A stretch of DNA of 64,000 nt from Acidobacteriota bacterium (lineage in GTDB: Bacteria; Acidobacteriota; Blastocatellia; UBA7656). A model generated the notes under the pieces. That model worked only from the letters and a program-made list of their open reading frames with translations, was not told the origin of the DNA and searched no databases. Shown here one piece after another: positions 8,534-16,947 of this stretch (position 1 is its first letter; every line of letters starts with the position of its first letter). The DNA lies in the NCBI GenBank assembly GCA_038040445.1, contig JBBPIG010000015.1:92305-156304 (forward strand). Direction: 5' to 3'. The translations under genes and the position numbers were made by a program.

Positions 8534-9694
8534 ATGAAAAAGCTGACTCGTCGAGATATGCTGAAGTCGGCCGGCGGAGCCGGTCTCGCAACGCTTGCCG
8601 CGCCGATGACCAATCGCGGGCGTTACCGATTGTTCGCCGCTTCACCGAAGGAGTACTCGGCGCGAGCGGTTGAGCTGATGACCCGATCAACCGTCATCGA
8701 CATGCTCAGCCCGTTCACGCTCAACTTCACCAAGCAAGCCCGGTGGTTCGCAAACCCGGAGACTTTCACGGTCGCGGACCTTCAACCTTTCAAAGACTCG
8801 GGCATCAACGTCTTGCATATCGGCGTTGGAGTGGGCGGGCCGGAAGCCTATCTCGAAGTGCTCAGGTTCTTCGCATCATGGAACGGATTCATCGCCGGTC
8901 ACACAGATCATCTGATGCGCGTGGCCAGCGCGGCGGATCTCGAACGAGTCAAGAAGTCAGGCAAGATCGGCGTGCTGCTGGGATTGCAAAACTCCGAGCA
9001 GTTTCGCACGCCCGCCGACGTCAACTTCTTTCACGGAATCGGCCAGCGCGTTTCGCAACTGACTTACAACTCGCGGAACATGATCGGCAACGGCTCGACC
9101 GAACGCCGCGACGAAGGCATCAGCGATTTCGGCATCGCGATCATCGAGCGAATGAACTCGGTGGGTATGGCTGTCGACGTCTCTCATTGCGGTGACCGCA
9201 CGACGCTCGATGCCTTTGAGGTTTCCAAAAAGCCCGTGCTGATCACCCACTCAAACTGCCGCGCTCTTGTGCCCGGTCACCCGCGCTGCAAGACCGATGA
9301 AGCCATAAAGAAAATGGGAGCCGCCGGCAGCGTCATGGGCATAACCGGGGTTCGCATGTTCGTGAAGGCTGACGAGCCGACTACCATCGAGCACGCTCTG
9401 GATCACTTCGACCACGTGGCGAAGCTGGCCGGCCCCGAGCATCTCGGCGTCGGCAGCGATATCGATCTGTATGGTTACGACGCGATGCCACCGGAGTTGA
9501 ATCGACAGTTGCGAGCCGGCTACAAGGGCAGCTACGGGTTCCGCGAGAAGATCGATATTGAAGGCATCGATCATCCGAGGCGAATGTTTGACCTGACCGA
9601 AGGACTGATTCGGCGAAAGTATAGCGACAAGGACATCGAGGGCATCCTCGGCGGCAACTTCAAACGGGTCCTGTCTCAGATATGGAATGGATAG
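8534..9694 (+). CDS. Tat-exported M19 (membrane dipeptidase)-like protein, metal site incomplete
   Basis: 386 residues with a Tat signal, TRRDMLKSAGGAG at residues 5-17. The rest aligns in outline with renal-dipeptidase family M19: VIDM, LTYNSRNMIGNG, VDVSHCGDRTTLDAF, PVLITHSNCRAL and GVGSDIDLYGY. The histidines of SH and THS are present. However, the N-terminal zinc pair normally written D-G-H-N-D is here DMLSP, and the bridging glutamate (iEGg) is replaced in GLQNSEQ, so at least three of five metal ligands appear missing. It may be a non-peptidase homologue or use another metal arrangement. It follows the previous gene by 21 bp. Confidence 0.8.
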   Translation: MKKLTRRDMLKSAGGAGLATLAAPMTNRGRYRLFAASPKEYSARAVELMTRSTVIDMLSPFTLNFTKQARWFANPETFTVADLQPFKDSGINVLHIGVGVGGPEAYLEVLRFFASWNGFIAGHTDHLMRVASAADLERVKKSGKIGVLLGLQNSEQFRTPADVNFFHGIGQRVSQLTYNSRNMIGNGSTERRDEGISDFGIAIIERMNSVGMAVDVSHCGDRTTLDAFEVSKKPVLITHSNCRALVPGHPRCKTDEAIKKMGAAGSVMGITGVRMFVKADEPTTIEHALDHFDHVAKLAGPEHLGVGSDIDLYGYDAMPPELNRQLRAGYKGSYGFREKIDIEGIDHPRRMFDLTEGLIRRKYSDKDIEGILGGNFKRVLSQIWNG

Positions 9695-9732
9695 TTCCAG
9701 GATATTGGAAGCGGGGCAGCGGCCCCGGCAAT

Positions 9733-9875
9733 TCCCCCAACCGGGAAGGTTGGGGATCTTTCACGTCCGCGCCTTTCGCGATCTTTGAAGGCTCTTCCGG
9801 TTGGGGGATTGCCTCGCGAGCGCCGGCTGCCTGCTTGCAGGCTGGAGTGAATGATCCCCAACCTCCCGGTTGAGG
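9733..9875. repeat. REPIN-like palindromic element, family C, within a 400 bp gene-free stretch
   Basis: Inverted units CAACCGGGAAGGTTGGGGAT (9738-9764) and its near complement (9847-9872). A third related unit, CCGGTTGGGGGATTGC, lies near 9798 and complements the GCAATTCCCCCAACCGG part of the left arm. Each unit holds a small hairpin (CAACC-GGGAA-GGTTG). The remaining gene-free DNA, 9876-10097, holds weak GGCGCACGTGGGCAT-like repeats and no gene that I can support. Confidence 0.75.
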
Positions 9876-10097
9876 TTTTCCCATAGTCTCTGGCGCACGT
9901 GGGCATCTGGGCGCACGAGTGATTCTGTAGGCGTTAACATCACGGACCCACCGCTGGCGCGTGTGGGTATGCCCGAGGCAAAGTGAGGCGGCATGAATCG
10001 CCGGTAGGTCGGTGCGACACGTGCCTGTTCCATGCGATGTCTCAATCTTGAACTTTAGGTTAAGACACCGCGCCAAACATCAGTTGGAGAGACAACT

Positions 10098-11906
10098 ATG
10101 AAACTGACGAAAGCAATCCGTTTAATCGCTCTATCGCTGCTGGTCGTGGCGGCTTGCCAGACCGCGTATTCACAGGAAGCGCCATCGAAAGACTTTGATG
10201 AGTACATCAACAAAGCTCTCAAGGACTGGGACGTTCCGGGTCTCGCAATCGCGGTCGTCAAGAACGATCAAGTCGTCTTCGCCAAAGGCTACGGCGTGCG
10301 CAAGCTCGGCGATCCGGCTGCAGTCGACGCGAAGACTCTGTTTGCGATCGGGTCCTCGTCGAAGGCGTTCACCTCGGCGTCGATCGCAATGCTGATGGAC
10401 GAAGGCAAGCTGAAGTGGGACGACCCGGCGACAAAATACCTTCCCGGCTTTCAGCTCTTCGACCCGTACGTCTCACGCGAGATCACCGTGCGAGACCTGC
10501 TGTGTCATCGCAGCGGACTCGAGCGCGGCGACTTCCTCTGGTACGGCACGTCGTACAGCCGCGACGAGATACTTCGCCGCGTTCGCTACCTGAAGCCAAC
10601 CTGGAGCCTTCGCTCGACGTTCGGCTATCAGAACATCATGTACCTCGCCGCCGGTCAGATCGTTGCAGGCGTGTCGGGAAAGAGCTGGGACGATTTCATT
10701 CGTGAGCGCATCTTCAAACCGCTGGGGATGACTTCCAGCAGCACCAGCATCAACGATCTGAAGAACTCCGGCGACGTCGCGACGCCGCACGCGAAGATTG
10801 ATGGAAAGGTCGAGATCATCCCGTGGCGCAAAATCGACAACATCGCGCCGGCCGGCTCGATCAACTCTAACGTGGTCGATATGGCGCAGTGGGTGCGGCT
10901 CCAACTCGGCGAAGGTTCCTACAAAGGCCAGCGTCTGATCAGCTCCGGCGGAGCAAAAGAGATGCACACTGCGCAGACTGTCATTCGAATGGAGCCTCCG
11001 TGGACGCTCTTCTACAGCGACGCGCATTTCCTGAACTACGGGCTTGGCTGGTTCCTGCACGACCATCGGGGGCGCAAGGTGGTCGAGCACGGCGGGAACA
11101 TCGACGGCATGAGCGCGATGGTCGCGATGATTCCCGAAGAAAAGCTCGGTCTTGTGATCCTGACAAACATGAACGGCACTCCTCTTCCCGGTGCGATCGC
11201 CAGCCGCGTCTACGACTTGTATCTGGGAGTTCAACCGCGAGATTACAGCGCCGACTTGTTGAAGATCTACGGCGCTTTTCTCGAGCAAGGCAGACAAGCC
11301 CAGAAGAAGAACGAAGAGTCGCGCGTTAAGGGAACATCTCCGACTCTCTCGTTGGACAAGTACACCGGCCCGTACAAGGATGAGATGTACGGTGACGCGA
11401 AGGTCACGTTTGAAAACGGCAAGCTTGTGCTGACGACCCCCGGGTTCGACGGCGACCTCGAGCACTGGAATTACGACACGTTTCGAGTCACCTGGCGCGC
11501 GCGTTCTCTTGGAAAGGCGCTGGTGAGCTTCACGCTGAATGCGCGGGGCAAGGTCGACGAGATGAAACTGCCCGACTTGCAAATCAGCTTCAAGCGCGGG
11601 CCCGATGCCGCGGACACAGCTCCAGGCGTGAAGTTGAGCGAAGCCGATTTGAACAAGTTCGCCGGCAAGTACGAAGCGAAGGTTCCGCCGATCGAGATCA
11701 GCCTTGAAATGGTCGGAGGTTTGTTGAAAGCGGTCGTGCCCGGACAGCCAGTGTACACTTTGACACCGGTGTCCCCGACGCGATTCAGGATCGAGGGCGC
11801 GCCAGCAGGGTTCTTCGTCCAGTTCGAGATGGCTGGCGGCAAGGTGAAGAGCCTGACGATCGAACAAGGTCCCGCTGTCAGCTTCACGCTTCTACCGAAG
11901 CAATGA
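10098..11906 (+). CDS. Secreted serine hydrolase of the class C beta-lactamase / esterase family
   Basis: 602 residues. The signal peptide (MKLTKAIRLIALSLLVVAACQTAYS) is followed by a beta-lactamase-fold domain with the SxxK motif at Ser86-Lys89 (GSSSKAFT), the YxN-type motif YQN near residue 177, and VEHGGNIDG in place of KTG. The C-terminal 200 residues (from about 400) form two lipocalin/DUF3471-like repeats, each with a KYTGPY or KFAGKYE beginning. The family contains penicillin-binding-protein-like peptidases and esterases; the true substrate is unknown. GGAGAG lies six bases before the ATG. It is probably monocistronic. Confidence 0.85.
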   Translation: MKLTKAIRLIALSLLVVAACQTAYSQEAPSKDFDEYINKALKDWDVPGLAIAVVKNDQVVFAKGYGVRKLGDPAAVDAKTLFAIGSSSKAFTSASIAMLMDEGKLKWDDPATKYLPGFQLFDPYVSREITVRDLLCHRSGLERGDFLWYGTSYSRDEILRRVRYLKPTWSLRSTFGYQNIMYLAAGQIVAGVSGKSWDDFIRERIFKPLGMTSSSTSINDLKNSGDVATPHAKIDGKVEIIPWRKIDNIAPAGSINSNVVDMAQWVRLQLGEGSYKGQRLISSGGAKEMHTAQTVIRMEPPWTLFYSDAHFLNYGLGWFLHDHRGRKVVEHGGNIDGMSAMVAMIPEEKLGLVILTNMNGTPLPGAIASRVYDLYLGVQPRDYSADLLKIYGAFLEQGRQAQKKNEESRVKGTSPTLSLDKYTGPYKDEMYGDAKVTFENGKLVLTTPGFDGDLEHWNYDTFRVTWRARSLGKALVSFTLNARGKVDEMKLPDLQISFKRGPDAADTAPGVKLSEADLNKFAGKYEAKVPPIEISLEMVGGLLKAVVPGQPVYTLTPVSPTRFRIEGAPAGFFVQFEMAGGKVKSLTIEQGPAVSFTLLPKQ

Positions 11907-11966
11907 CCGTTGGTGAGCCTTGCAGCTGCGTCTGTTGGCGGGCGACCCGACAGGAAGAAAGAATAG

Positions 11967-12545
11967 GTGAGCAACCAGCGCGTCACAGTAGTTCGCACCT
12001 TCATCTGCATCGAGATCTCTGAATCGATCAAAGAGCGAATCGGCCAGCTTCAAAAAACACTGCGTGAAATCGAAGGCCAGGTTAGTTGGACCAAGCCGTC
12101 AAACATTCATCTGACCTTGAAGTTCCTCGGAGATGTCGAGGCAACCCGAATCGACGCAGTTTGCAAAGCTGTCCAGAGAGCTGCCGGCGGGATCAGTCCG
12201 TTTGAAGTCGAGGCCGGCGGCACAGGCTGCTTCCCTTCGCCTCGAAGCCCTCGGGTCTTATGGGTTGGCTTTTCTGTTGTACCCGAACCCCTCAAGCAAC
12301 TTTATGCAAACATCGAAGACGAACTCGCGCGAGAAGGCTTTCCTGGCGAGAAGCGAAAGTTCTCGCCTCACCTGACGATCGGCCGCATACGCACACCTCA
12401 CAACGCCGCTCGCGTTGCAGAAGAGCTGATTGCTGTGGGCTTCAAGTCTGAGACGTTCAAGGCTACCGAAGTGATCGCTATGCGTAGCGACCTAAGACCG
12501 ACGGGCTCGATCTACACTCCGCAGGCGGTCATCAAGCTGGCGTGA
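11967..12545 (+). CDS. thpR: RNA 2',3'-cyclic phosphodiesterase
   Basis: Member of the 2H phosphoesterase superfamily (LigT/ThpR), which opens RNA 2',3'-cyclic phosphates. Both catalytic motifs are present: HLTLKFLG near residue 50 and HLTIGRIR near residue 132. GTG start with AGGAAGAAAG upstream; 192 residues is the expected length. The stop overlaps nothing coding; the next gene starts about 140 bp on. Confidence 0.9.
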   Translation: MSNQRVTVVRTFICIEISESIKERIGQLQKTLREIEGQVSWTKPSNIHLTLKFLGDVEATRIDAVCKAVQRAAGGISPFEVEAGGTGCFPSPRSPRVLWVGFSVVPEPLKQLYANIEDELAREGFPGEKRKFSPHLTIGRIRTPHNAARVAEELIAVGFKSETFKATEVIAMRSDLRPTGSIYTPQAVIKLA

Positions 12546-12682
12546 GGTTGGAGCTGCACGAACGCCGGCGAGGAGTTTGCGGCTTTGAAATCTCAGCCGG
12601 TTTACAATCGGCTCGAGCCGCTGCAATACTATCAATTAAACCGGTCGGGTTCGGTAAACACCCTCAAAGCGACGGAGCGTCA

Positions 12683-13183
12683 ATGGCAAGAGTAGAAATC
12701 GCGGCGGCAGTGCTGACTATCAGCGACTCGGCTTCAAGGGGCGAACGCGTGGATAAGTCAGGACCTGCAGTTGTAGCCGAGCTGGAGAAGCTCGGCTGCC
12801 GCGTTGCCGCTACTGAAATCATATCCGACGATCGTGATCAGATTTCAGCCAGGCTGCGAGAATACGCCGACCGCGGCGACGTCAATTTGATCCTGACAAC
12901 CGGCGGGACTGGATTTGCTCCGCGAGACAACACTCCGGAGGCTACTCGAAGTGTGATCGAGCGCGAAGCCCCGGGGCTTGCTGAGCTGATGCGGCTCCGA
13001 AGCCTCGATGAGACCCCGCTTGCGCCGCTCTCCCGGGCAGTGTGCGGCATTCGAGGCCGAACGCTGATAGTCAACTTGCCGGGAAGCACGCGCGGCGCAG
13101 TTCAGAACTTCAACGCGATCCGCAGCTCGCTTCCGCATGCGATTGGCTTAATGACGGAGCAATCCAAGAAATGTGCTTCTTAG
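12683..13183 (+). CDS. MoaB/MogA-type molybdenum cofactor protein
   Basis: Predicted molybdopterin adenylyltransferase or related protein of molybdenum cofactor synthesis. Landmarks: AAAVLTISDSASRGERVDKSGP at the start, ISDDRDQI, the TTGGTGFAPRDNTPEAT nucleotide/MPT-binding loop, and LIVNLPGSTRGAVQNF. 166 residues fit MoaB/MogA. The ATG at 12683 has CGGAG six bases upstream; the frame is open earlier but without family similarity. No other Mo-cofactor genes are nearby, so which of the two names applies cannot be decided from context. Confidence 0.88.
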   Translation: MARVEIAAAVLTISDSASRGERVDKSGPAVVAELEKLGCRVAATEIISDDRDQISARLREYADRGDVNLILTTGGTGFAPRDNTPEATRSVIEREAPGLAELMRLRSLDETPLAPLSRAVCGIRGRTLIVNLPGSTRGAVQNFNAIRSSLPHAIGLMTEQSKKCAS

Positions 13184-13194
13184 TCATCCGTTAT

Positions 13195-13311
13195 CGGTTT
13201 CTGGTTTCTGGTTGTGGTTGCGGATCGGTCCGTGACCTTAGCCCGCGGCCGAATGCAAGCGAGGACAAACTCTTAACAGCTAGAAACCACAAACCAGAAA
13301 CCAGAAACCAC
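13195..13311. repeat. Low-complexity inverted 'word' repeat (TTTCTGG type)
   Basis: GGTTTCTGGTTTCTGGTTGT at 13195-13217 is mirrored by an inverted GAAACCACAAACCAGAAACC stretch at 13282-13311. The same word type occurs at 55457-55540. It ends 8 bp before the hslO start, which leaves no recognisable Shine-Dalgarno sequence there. Confidence 0.8.
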
Positions 13312-13318
13312 CAAACCA

Positions 13319-14275
13319 ATGACCACCGACAAACTCATTCACGCGACGGCAGCCGACAATCAGCTCAGATGTGTGGCGGCGGTGACCACCCACCTGGTAG
13401 CCGAAGCCTGCCGCCGGCATCGCACTTCCCCCACTGCATCTGCTGCGCTCGGCCGCACGCTGACCGGCGCGTTGTTGTTGGGAAGCGGCGTAAAAGATCT
13501 AGAAAAGCTCACGGTGCATTTCGATTGCGACGGTCCAATAAGCAGCATAGTCGCCCAGGCAGACCCCCTCGGCAATGTGCGCGGCTACGTCTCGAATCCC
13601 GAAGCTGACGCGACCGCGATGAACGAACACGGCAAGCTTGACGTTCGGGCAGTGGTTGGCGGCGGAAAGCTCTACATCACCCGCGACGCCGGATTTGAGA
13701 TCGGATTGATGAAGGAACCCTATCGAGGGATGGTGCCGATCGTATCGGGCGAGATCGGCGAGGACATCGCCTACTATCTGGCGAAATCTGAACAGGTAAA
13801 TTCCGCTGTCAGCCTGGGCGTGTTGATGACAATCGATGGCGCCGAATTCAAACAACCCGGCCACGGATCAACCATATCCGCGACGACTGAGTTTTCACTC
13901 CACAGCTTGCGAGTTGCAGCGGCGGGCGGGTTCATTATTCAGATGATGCCCAGCGGACACGAGGGACTTGCTGCTCATTTAGAGCGGAACATTGCGCGAG
14001 CACCTTATGCGACCGAACTGGTACGAGCCGGTTTGTCGCCCGTCGAAATGCTTGAAGCAGTGCTTGGAGACCTCGACCTGATGGTGCTCGAAGAGCATGA
14101 GCCGCACTTCTATTGCCAATGCTCACGCGAGCGCGCGCTTCTAATCATCTCGGCGCTCGGCCGCGAAGAGGTCGAGGACATGCTCGAGAAAGACAACGGC
14201 GCCGAATTAATATGCCACTTCTGCAACGAGGCTTATCAATTGAGCGCCGACGAGCTAACGAGGTTGTTGGCCTGA
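13319..14275 (+). CDS. hslO: Redox-regulated chaperone Hsp33
   Basis: Cytoplasmic holdase activated by oxidation. The C-terminal zinc switch has both cysteine pairs, FYCQCSRER and LICHFCNEAY, near residues 264 and 300. The N-terminal domain has the usual RCVAAVTTHLVAEA, GALLLGSGVKDLEKLTV and GNVRGYVSNP segments. 318 residues, normal length. The ATG at 13319 follows a word repeat directly, so the upstream region is atypical, but the protein start (TTDKLIHATAADNQLRC) matches the family. Confidence 0.93.
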   Translation: MTTDKLIHATAADNQLRCVAAVTTHLVAEACRRHRTSPTASAALGRTLTGALLLGSGVKDLEKLTVHFDCDGPISSIVAQADPLGNVRGYVSNPEADATAMNEHGKLDVRAVVGGGKLYITRDAGFEIGLMKEPYRGMVPIVSGEIGEDIAYYLAKSEQVNSAVSLGVLMTIDGAEFKQPGHGSTISATTEFSLHSLRVAAAGGFIIQMMPSGHEGLAAHLERNIARAPYATELVRAGLSPVEMLEAVLGDLDLMVLEEHEPHFYCQCSRERALLIISALGREEVEDMLEKDNGAELICHFCNEAYQLSADELTRLLA

Positions 14276-14306
14276 GCAGCGACCGATCAGTCACCTGAAA
14301 CAAAAT

Positions 14307-14342
14307 GCAAGGCGGATGCGACCGGTCAAGCATCCGCCTTGC
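14307..14342. terminator. Perfect 13 bp hairpin between convergent genes
   Basis: GCAAGGCGGATGC (14307-14319) pairs perfectly with 14330-14342 across a 10-base loop. It lies between hslO (+) and the small membrane gene (-). Read on the minus strand it is followed by ATTTTG, so it fits better as terminator of the minus-strand gene; it may serve both. Confidence 0.7.
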
Positions 14343-14404
14343 GATTTACCCTGCCGTTAGAGAACCGTTTATTCGTCCTTCGAGACTCCCGTTAAGCCGA
14401 GGCG

Positions 14405-14554
14405 TCAAACTACACTTCGACGGCCGCTCAGCAGTTGGAAAAGCAGCACAATGACGGCGACGACTAACAGCAAGTGAATAAGCCCTCCGCCTATGCCACC
14501 GAGCAGACCCAGCAGCCACAGAATCATCAGCACTACTAAGATTGTCCAAAGCAT
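14405..14554 (-). CDS. Very small membrane protein, lmo0937 / DUF5670 family
   Basis: 49 residues, read from the minus strand: MLWTILVVLMILWLLGLLGG, then IGGGLIHLLLVVAVIVLLFQ and LLSGRRSVV. Two hydrophobic helices with a glycine-rich turn match the lmo0937-type small membrane proteins found in many bacteria, often stress-induced. GGGAGG lies eight bases before the ATG at 14554; a nearer ATG at 14560 would be too close to it. Stop TGA at 14407-14405. The role is unknown. The 14555-14873 stretch upstream has no supported gene and presumably holds its promoter. Confidence 0.85.
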   Translation of the reverse strand: MLWTILVVLMILWLLGLLGGIGGGLIHLLLVVAVIVLLFQLLSGRRSVV

Positions 14555-14873
14555 GATCATTTCCTCCCGTGTTATGTCAAAAGCATCGTTCCGATTGCCC
14601 GCGTTTTATGCTTTCGCGCTTCCACGGGCGCCCAAATCCGAACTCGATATACAGGGTTGGCAACTGTCATTCCACGCTTGGGAGCCTTAATTTGAACCGA
14701 AACGGGCGTTGGAGCGATCGAACAGCTAAGGGTTTAGTACAGCCCCGTACCGCAATACTACAGCTAAAGAGAAGGCGCTCCCCCGCAGTCAGACTGAAGA
14801 ACGTCGAACAGTTATCTGGATCGAGCTTGCGATGAATGAGACGGAGGGCGCTTGACGCGCTGAGGGGGTAGTC

Positions 14874-15611
14874 TCAGAATTCTCTTAGTAGGCGGCCGAT
14901 TCGGCGTTGAAGGTTTCGATAGATCAGGTCTATCGGTTCAGTCGCGTCGATGACCTCGAAACCGTACTCATCGATCATCGAGTCGAACACCGAAAGCATC
15001 CTGGTCTGATACTCGGCAAAGCTATCGAACAAATCATCCCCAAGATGGATGTCCATTCCGGATTCCCAATAGTCGAACCCGCCCGGACTGCTCAATACCC
15101 GCGGGATCAAGCCGCCGACGTTCGAGCGCAGATAGAAAACTGCGTCAGGCTTTAGCGCCAGCCCGTAACACGCTTTGATCCAGCTCGCCTCCAGACCCCG
15201 GACGATTGAGCGCGCGATCAATGAATAGATGTAGCGATCCGTCAGGACTATGAAGCCGGCCCGCAGCGCCGGAATCATCTCGTTCTCGAGCCGATCGGCA
15301 AAATCGGTTGCATAGAAAAGCGTCAGCGATATTGGACCGAGCGTGATCCCAGCCTTGGCCTGTTTGATTCCTTTGCCCGCGAGAGCCGATCGGGTCATAC
15401 CGGTGTCAAGCACCGCATGGCCGTTGGATTCTAACCATGGCTTGAGCATGGACACCTGAGTCGAACGCCCAACTCCGTCCGGGCCTTCGATCACGATCAA
15501 CCTGCCGCGAAGTTCCTCCAGCTCGACGCCCGGCAGGCCCTCACCGTAGAATTCGAACGCGTGGTTGTTAGATCGATTCTCCAAGCTCGGTTTAGTTCTC
15601 CCAGGAATCAA
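14874..15611 (-). CDS. Thymidylate-kinase-like protein with altered P-loop (second of pair)
   Basis: 245 residues resembling dTMP kinase: IVIEGPDGVGRSTQVSML near residue 40 and VLTDRYIYSLIARS near residue 120. The Walker A lysine expected in GxxGxGKST is arginine here (GPDGVGRST), while the DRY motif is kept, so catalysis may be weak or altered. There is an N-terminal extension of about 35 residues (HAFEFYGEGLPGVELEELRG) compared with standard Tmk. The start overlaps the end of the upstream paralogue by 20 bp on the same strand, indicating one transcript. It could act in a heteromer with that paralogue (inference). Confidence 0.8.
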   Translation of the reverse strand: MIPGRTKPSLENRSNNHAFEFYGEGLPGVELEELRGRLIVIEGPDGVGRSTQVSMLKPWLESNGHAVLDTGMTRSALAGKGIKQAKAGITLGPISLTLFYATDFADRLENEMIPALRAGFIVLTDRYIYSLIARSIVRGLEASWIKACYGLALKPDAVFYLRSNVGGLIPRVLSSPGGFDYWESGMDIHLGDDLFDSFAEYQTRMLSVFDSMIDEYGFEVIDATEPIDLIYRNLQRRIGRLLREF

Positions 15612-16308
15612 GATTTGACGCCGAGAGCGCGTGCATTGGGCGCTTGGGCACGTCGATAAGCTCGCGCTCGACGATAGCGCGCACCTCGTTTTGCTGTTCT
15701 TCGATCGACCGGGTAGCGTCTATGACCCGCAGCCCGAATTCGTCCACCATCCCTTCATACTTGCGGCTGATCAGCCCCTGGAACAGCTCGAAGCTCTCCT
15801 CCAGGTCGTCGCTCAACCCCAGGTCCATTCCGGCTTCGTAGTACTTGAGCCCGGCACGCGCGCTCAGTATTCGTTTGAGCGAAACGTCGAGCGGCACGCG
15901 GAAATAGAAAGCGATCGTAGGCTTGACGGCGAACTTATAAAGCTCGAGCACCCAACGCGGACTGACGCCGCGGGCGGTGTCGCGCGCGAATGCGGTATAG
16001 ATGTAGCGGTCCGCCAGTACTATGGCTCCGGCCTTGAGGGGCGGAATGATGTGGCGCTCAATGCGATCCGCAAGGTCGGTCGCGTGAAGAAGCGAGAAGG
16101 TTGAAGGCGTCAGCATCTGCTTTTTCTTGCCGCGGCGGGTCGTCTCCTTGACCAGCGGAGAGGAGTTCCACTCGCTGAAGAACACCATGTATCCTTCGCG
16201 CTTGAGCCATTGTTGGAGCAAGCTTAACTGGGTGGATTTTCCTGAACCGTCAATTCCCTCGACGATGAATAGCTTGCCGGGAAACTGGTGGTCGCCGTAC
16301 ATTTGCAT
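15592..16308 (-). CDS. tmk: Thymidylate kinase-like protein (first of pair)
   Basis: Predicted phosphorylation of dTMP to dTDP. Intact Walker A IVEGIDGSGKSTQLSLL (about 15-31), ADRYIYTAFARD (DRY motif) and a basic RRGKKK stretch near residue 57. 238 residues is longer than the roughly 210 usual. It shares order and phrases (LLHATDLADRIE, DRYIYT, YYEAGMDLGLSDDL) with the next gene, so both come from a duplication. Another dTMP kinase may exist elsewhere, so which copy makes dTDP is open. Confidence 0.82.
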   Translation of the reverse strand: MQMYGDHQFPGKLFIVEGIDGSGKSTQLSLLQQWLKREGYMVFFSEWNSSPLVKETTRRGKKKQMLTPSTFSLLHATDLADRIERHIIPPLKAGAIVLADRYIYTAFARDTARGVSPRWVLELYKFAVKPTIAFYFRVPLDVSLKRILSARAGLKYYEAGMDLGLSDDLEESFELFQGLISRKYEGMVDEFGLRVIDATRSIEEQQNEVRAIVERELIDVPKRPMHALSASNLDSWEN

Positions 16309-16947
16309 CGGGTAAGAGTATAAACAAATGGCTGCAGCGACGCCACTGCTGCTCCGAAGGGTGTTGCTCCGAAGGGGAAGTCTCCTATGGCATTGAACGG
16401 GGATAAGTCTGCTGAGGAGTTAGTTCTCTCATATTGATTGTGTCACGGCCATAAAACCTCCTTGTTCACAACTTCGGATCTCACAACCGAGGGTTAAGGG
16501 GGCCTAATCTAGAAGTCCCCTCAACTCATTCTTTCTCTCGGTGGTATGAGGCCGCTCGCTACAAGGCTAAGGCTACTTGGCCTGGAATCTCAAGCACCTC
16601 GGATTTTGATTGACAAAGAACGGCGGTTGGGACTACATTTGCGCGGCTCAACCACTGAGTGCAAGATGACATTGCTGGGTGGGCTCAGGTGCTTCCCGTT
16701 CCGACCCTTGAGGCTAAGACCTTCAGGCGAGTCGTCGTCTCGATCAAAAGAACGAGTTACCAGGCGCTCGGTTGCTTAGTTGGAGCGGCGCTGGAGTTCG
16801 GCTAACGAATGGCTGATCGAGGTAATGAGTTAAAAGGACTTAGTCGCCAGTCTGGTCGCTAAGGAGGCGGTCGCGGGCAGGCATCCCACGGTTAGTGTCC
16901 TACCAAGATGCGGAACCTCCTAACTAAGGACATTCGGAGAAACCAAA
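16309..16947. other. 640 bp gene-free stretch at left edge of AT-rich cassette
   Basis: No supported gene, tRNA or strong repeat. It holds divergent promoters by position (tmk pair on the minus strand, cassette on the plus strand). A short GGGCAGGCATCCC fragment near 16876 resembles part of repeat family B. One open frame (16546-16779) has no binding site or recognisable protein. This is the likely left junction of transferred DNA. Confidence 0.5.

Noticed and set aside
16546..16779. Open frame of 77 codons in the gene-free stretch before the cassette
   Set aside because: No binding site, no recognisable family, arginine-rich composition as expected of random high-GC frames.
16876..16890. 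GGGCAGGCATCCC fragment resembling repeat family B
   Set aside because: Too short to claim as a repeat copy; no inverted partner found.
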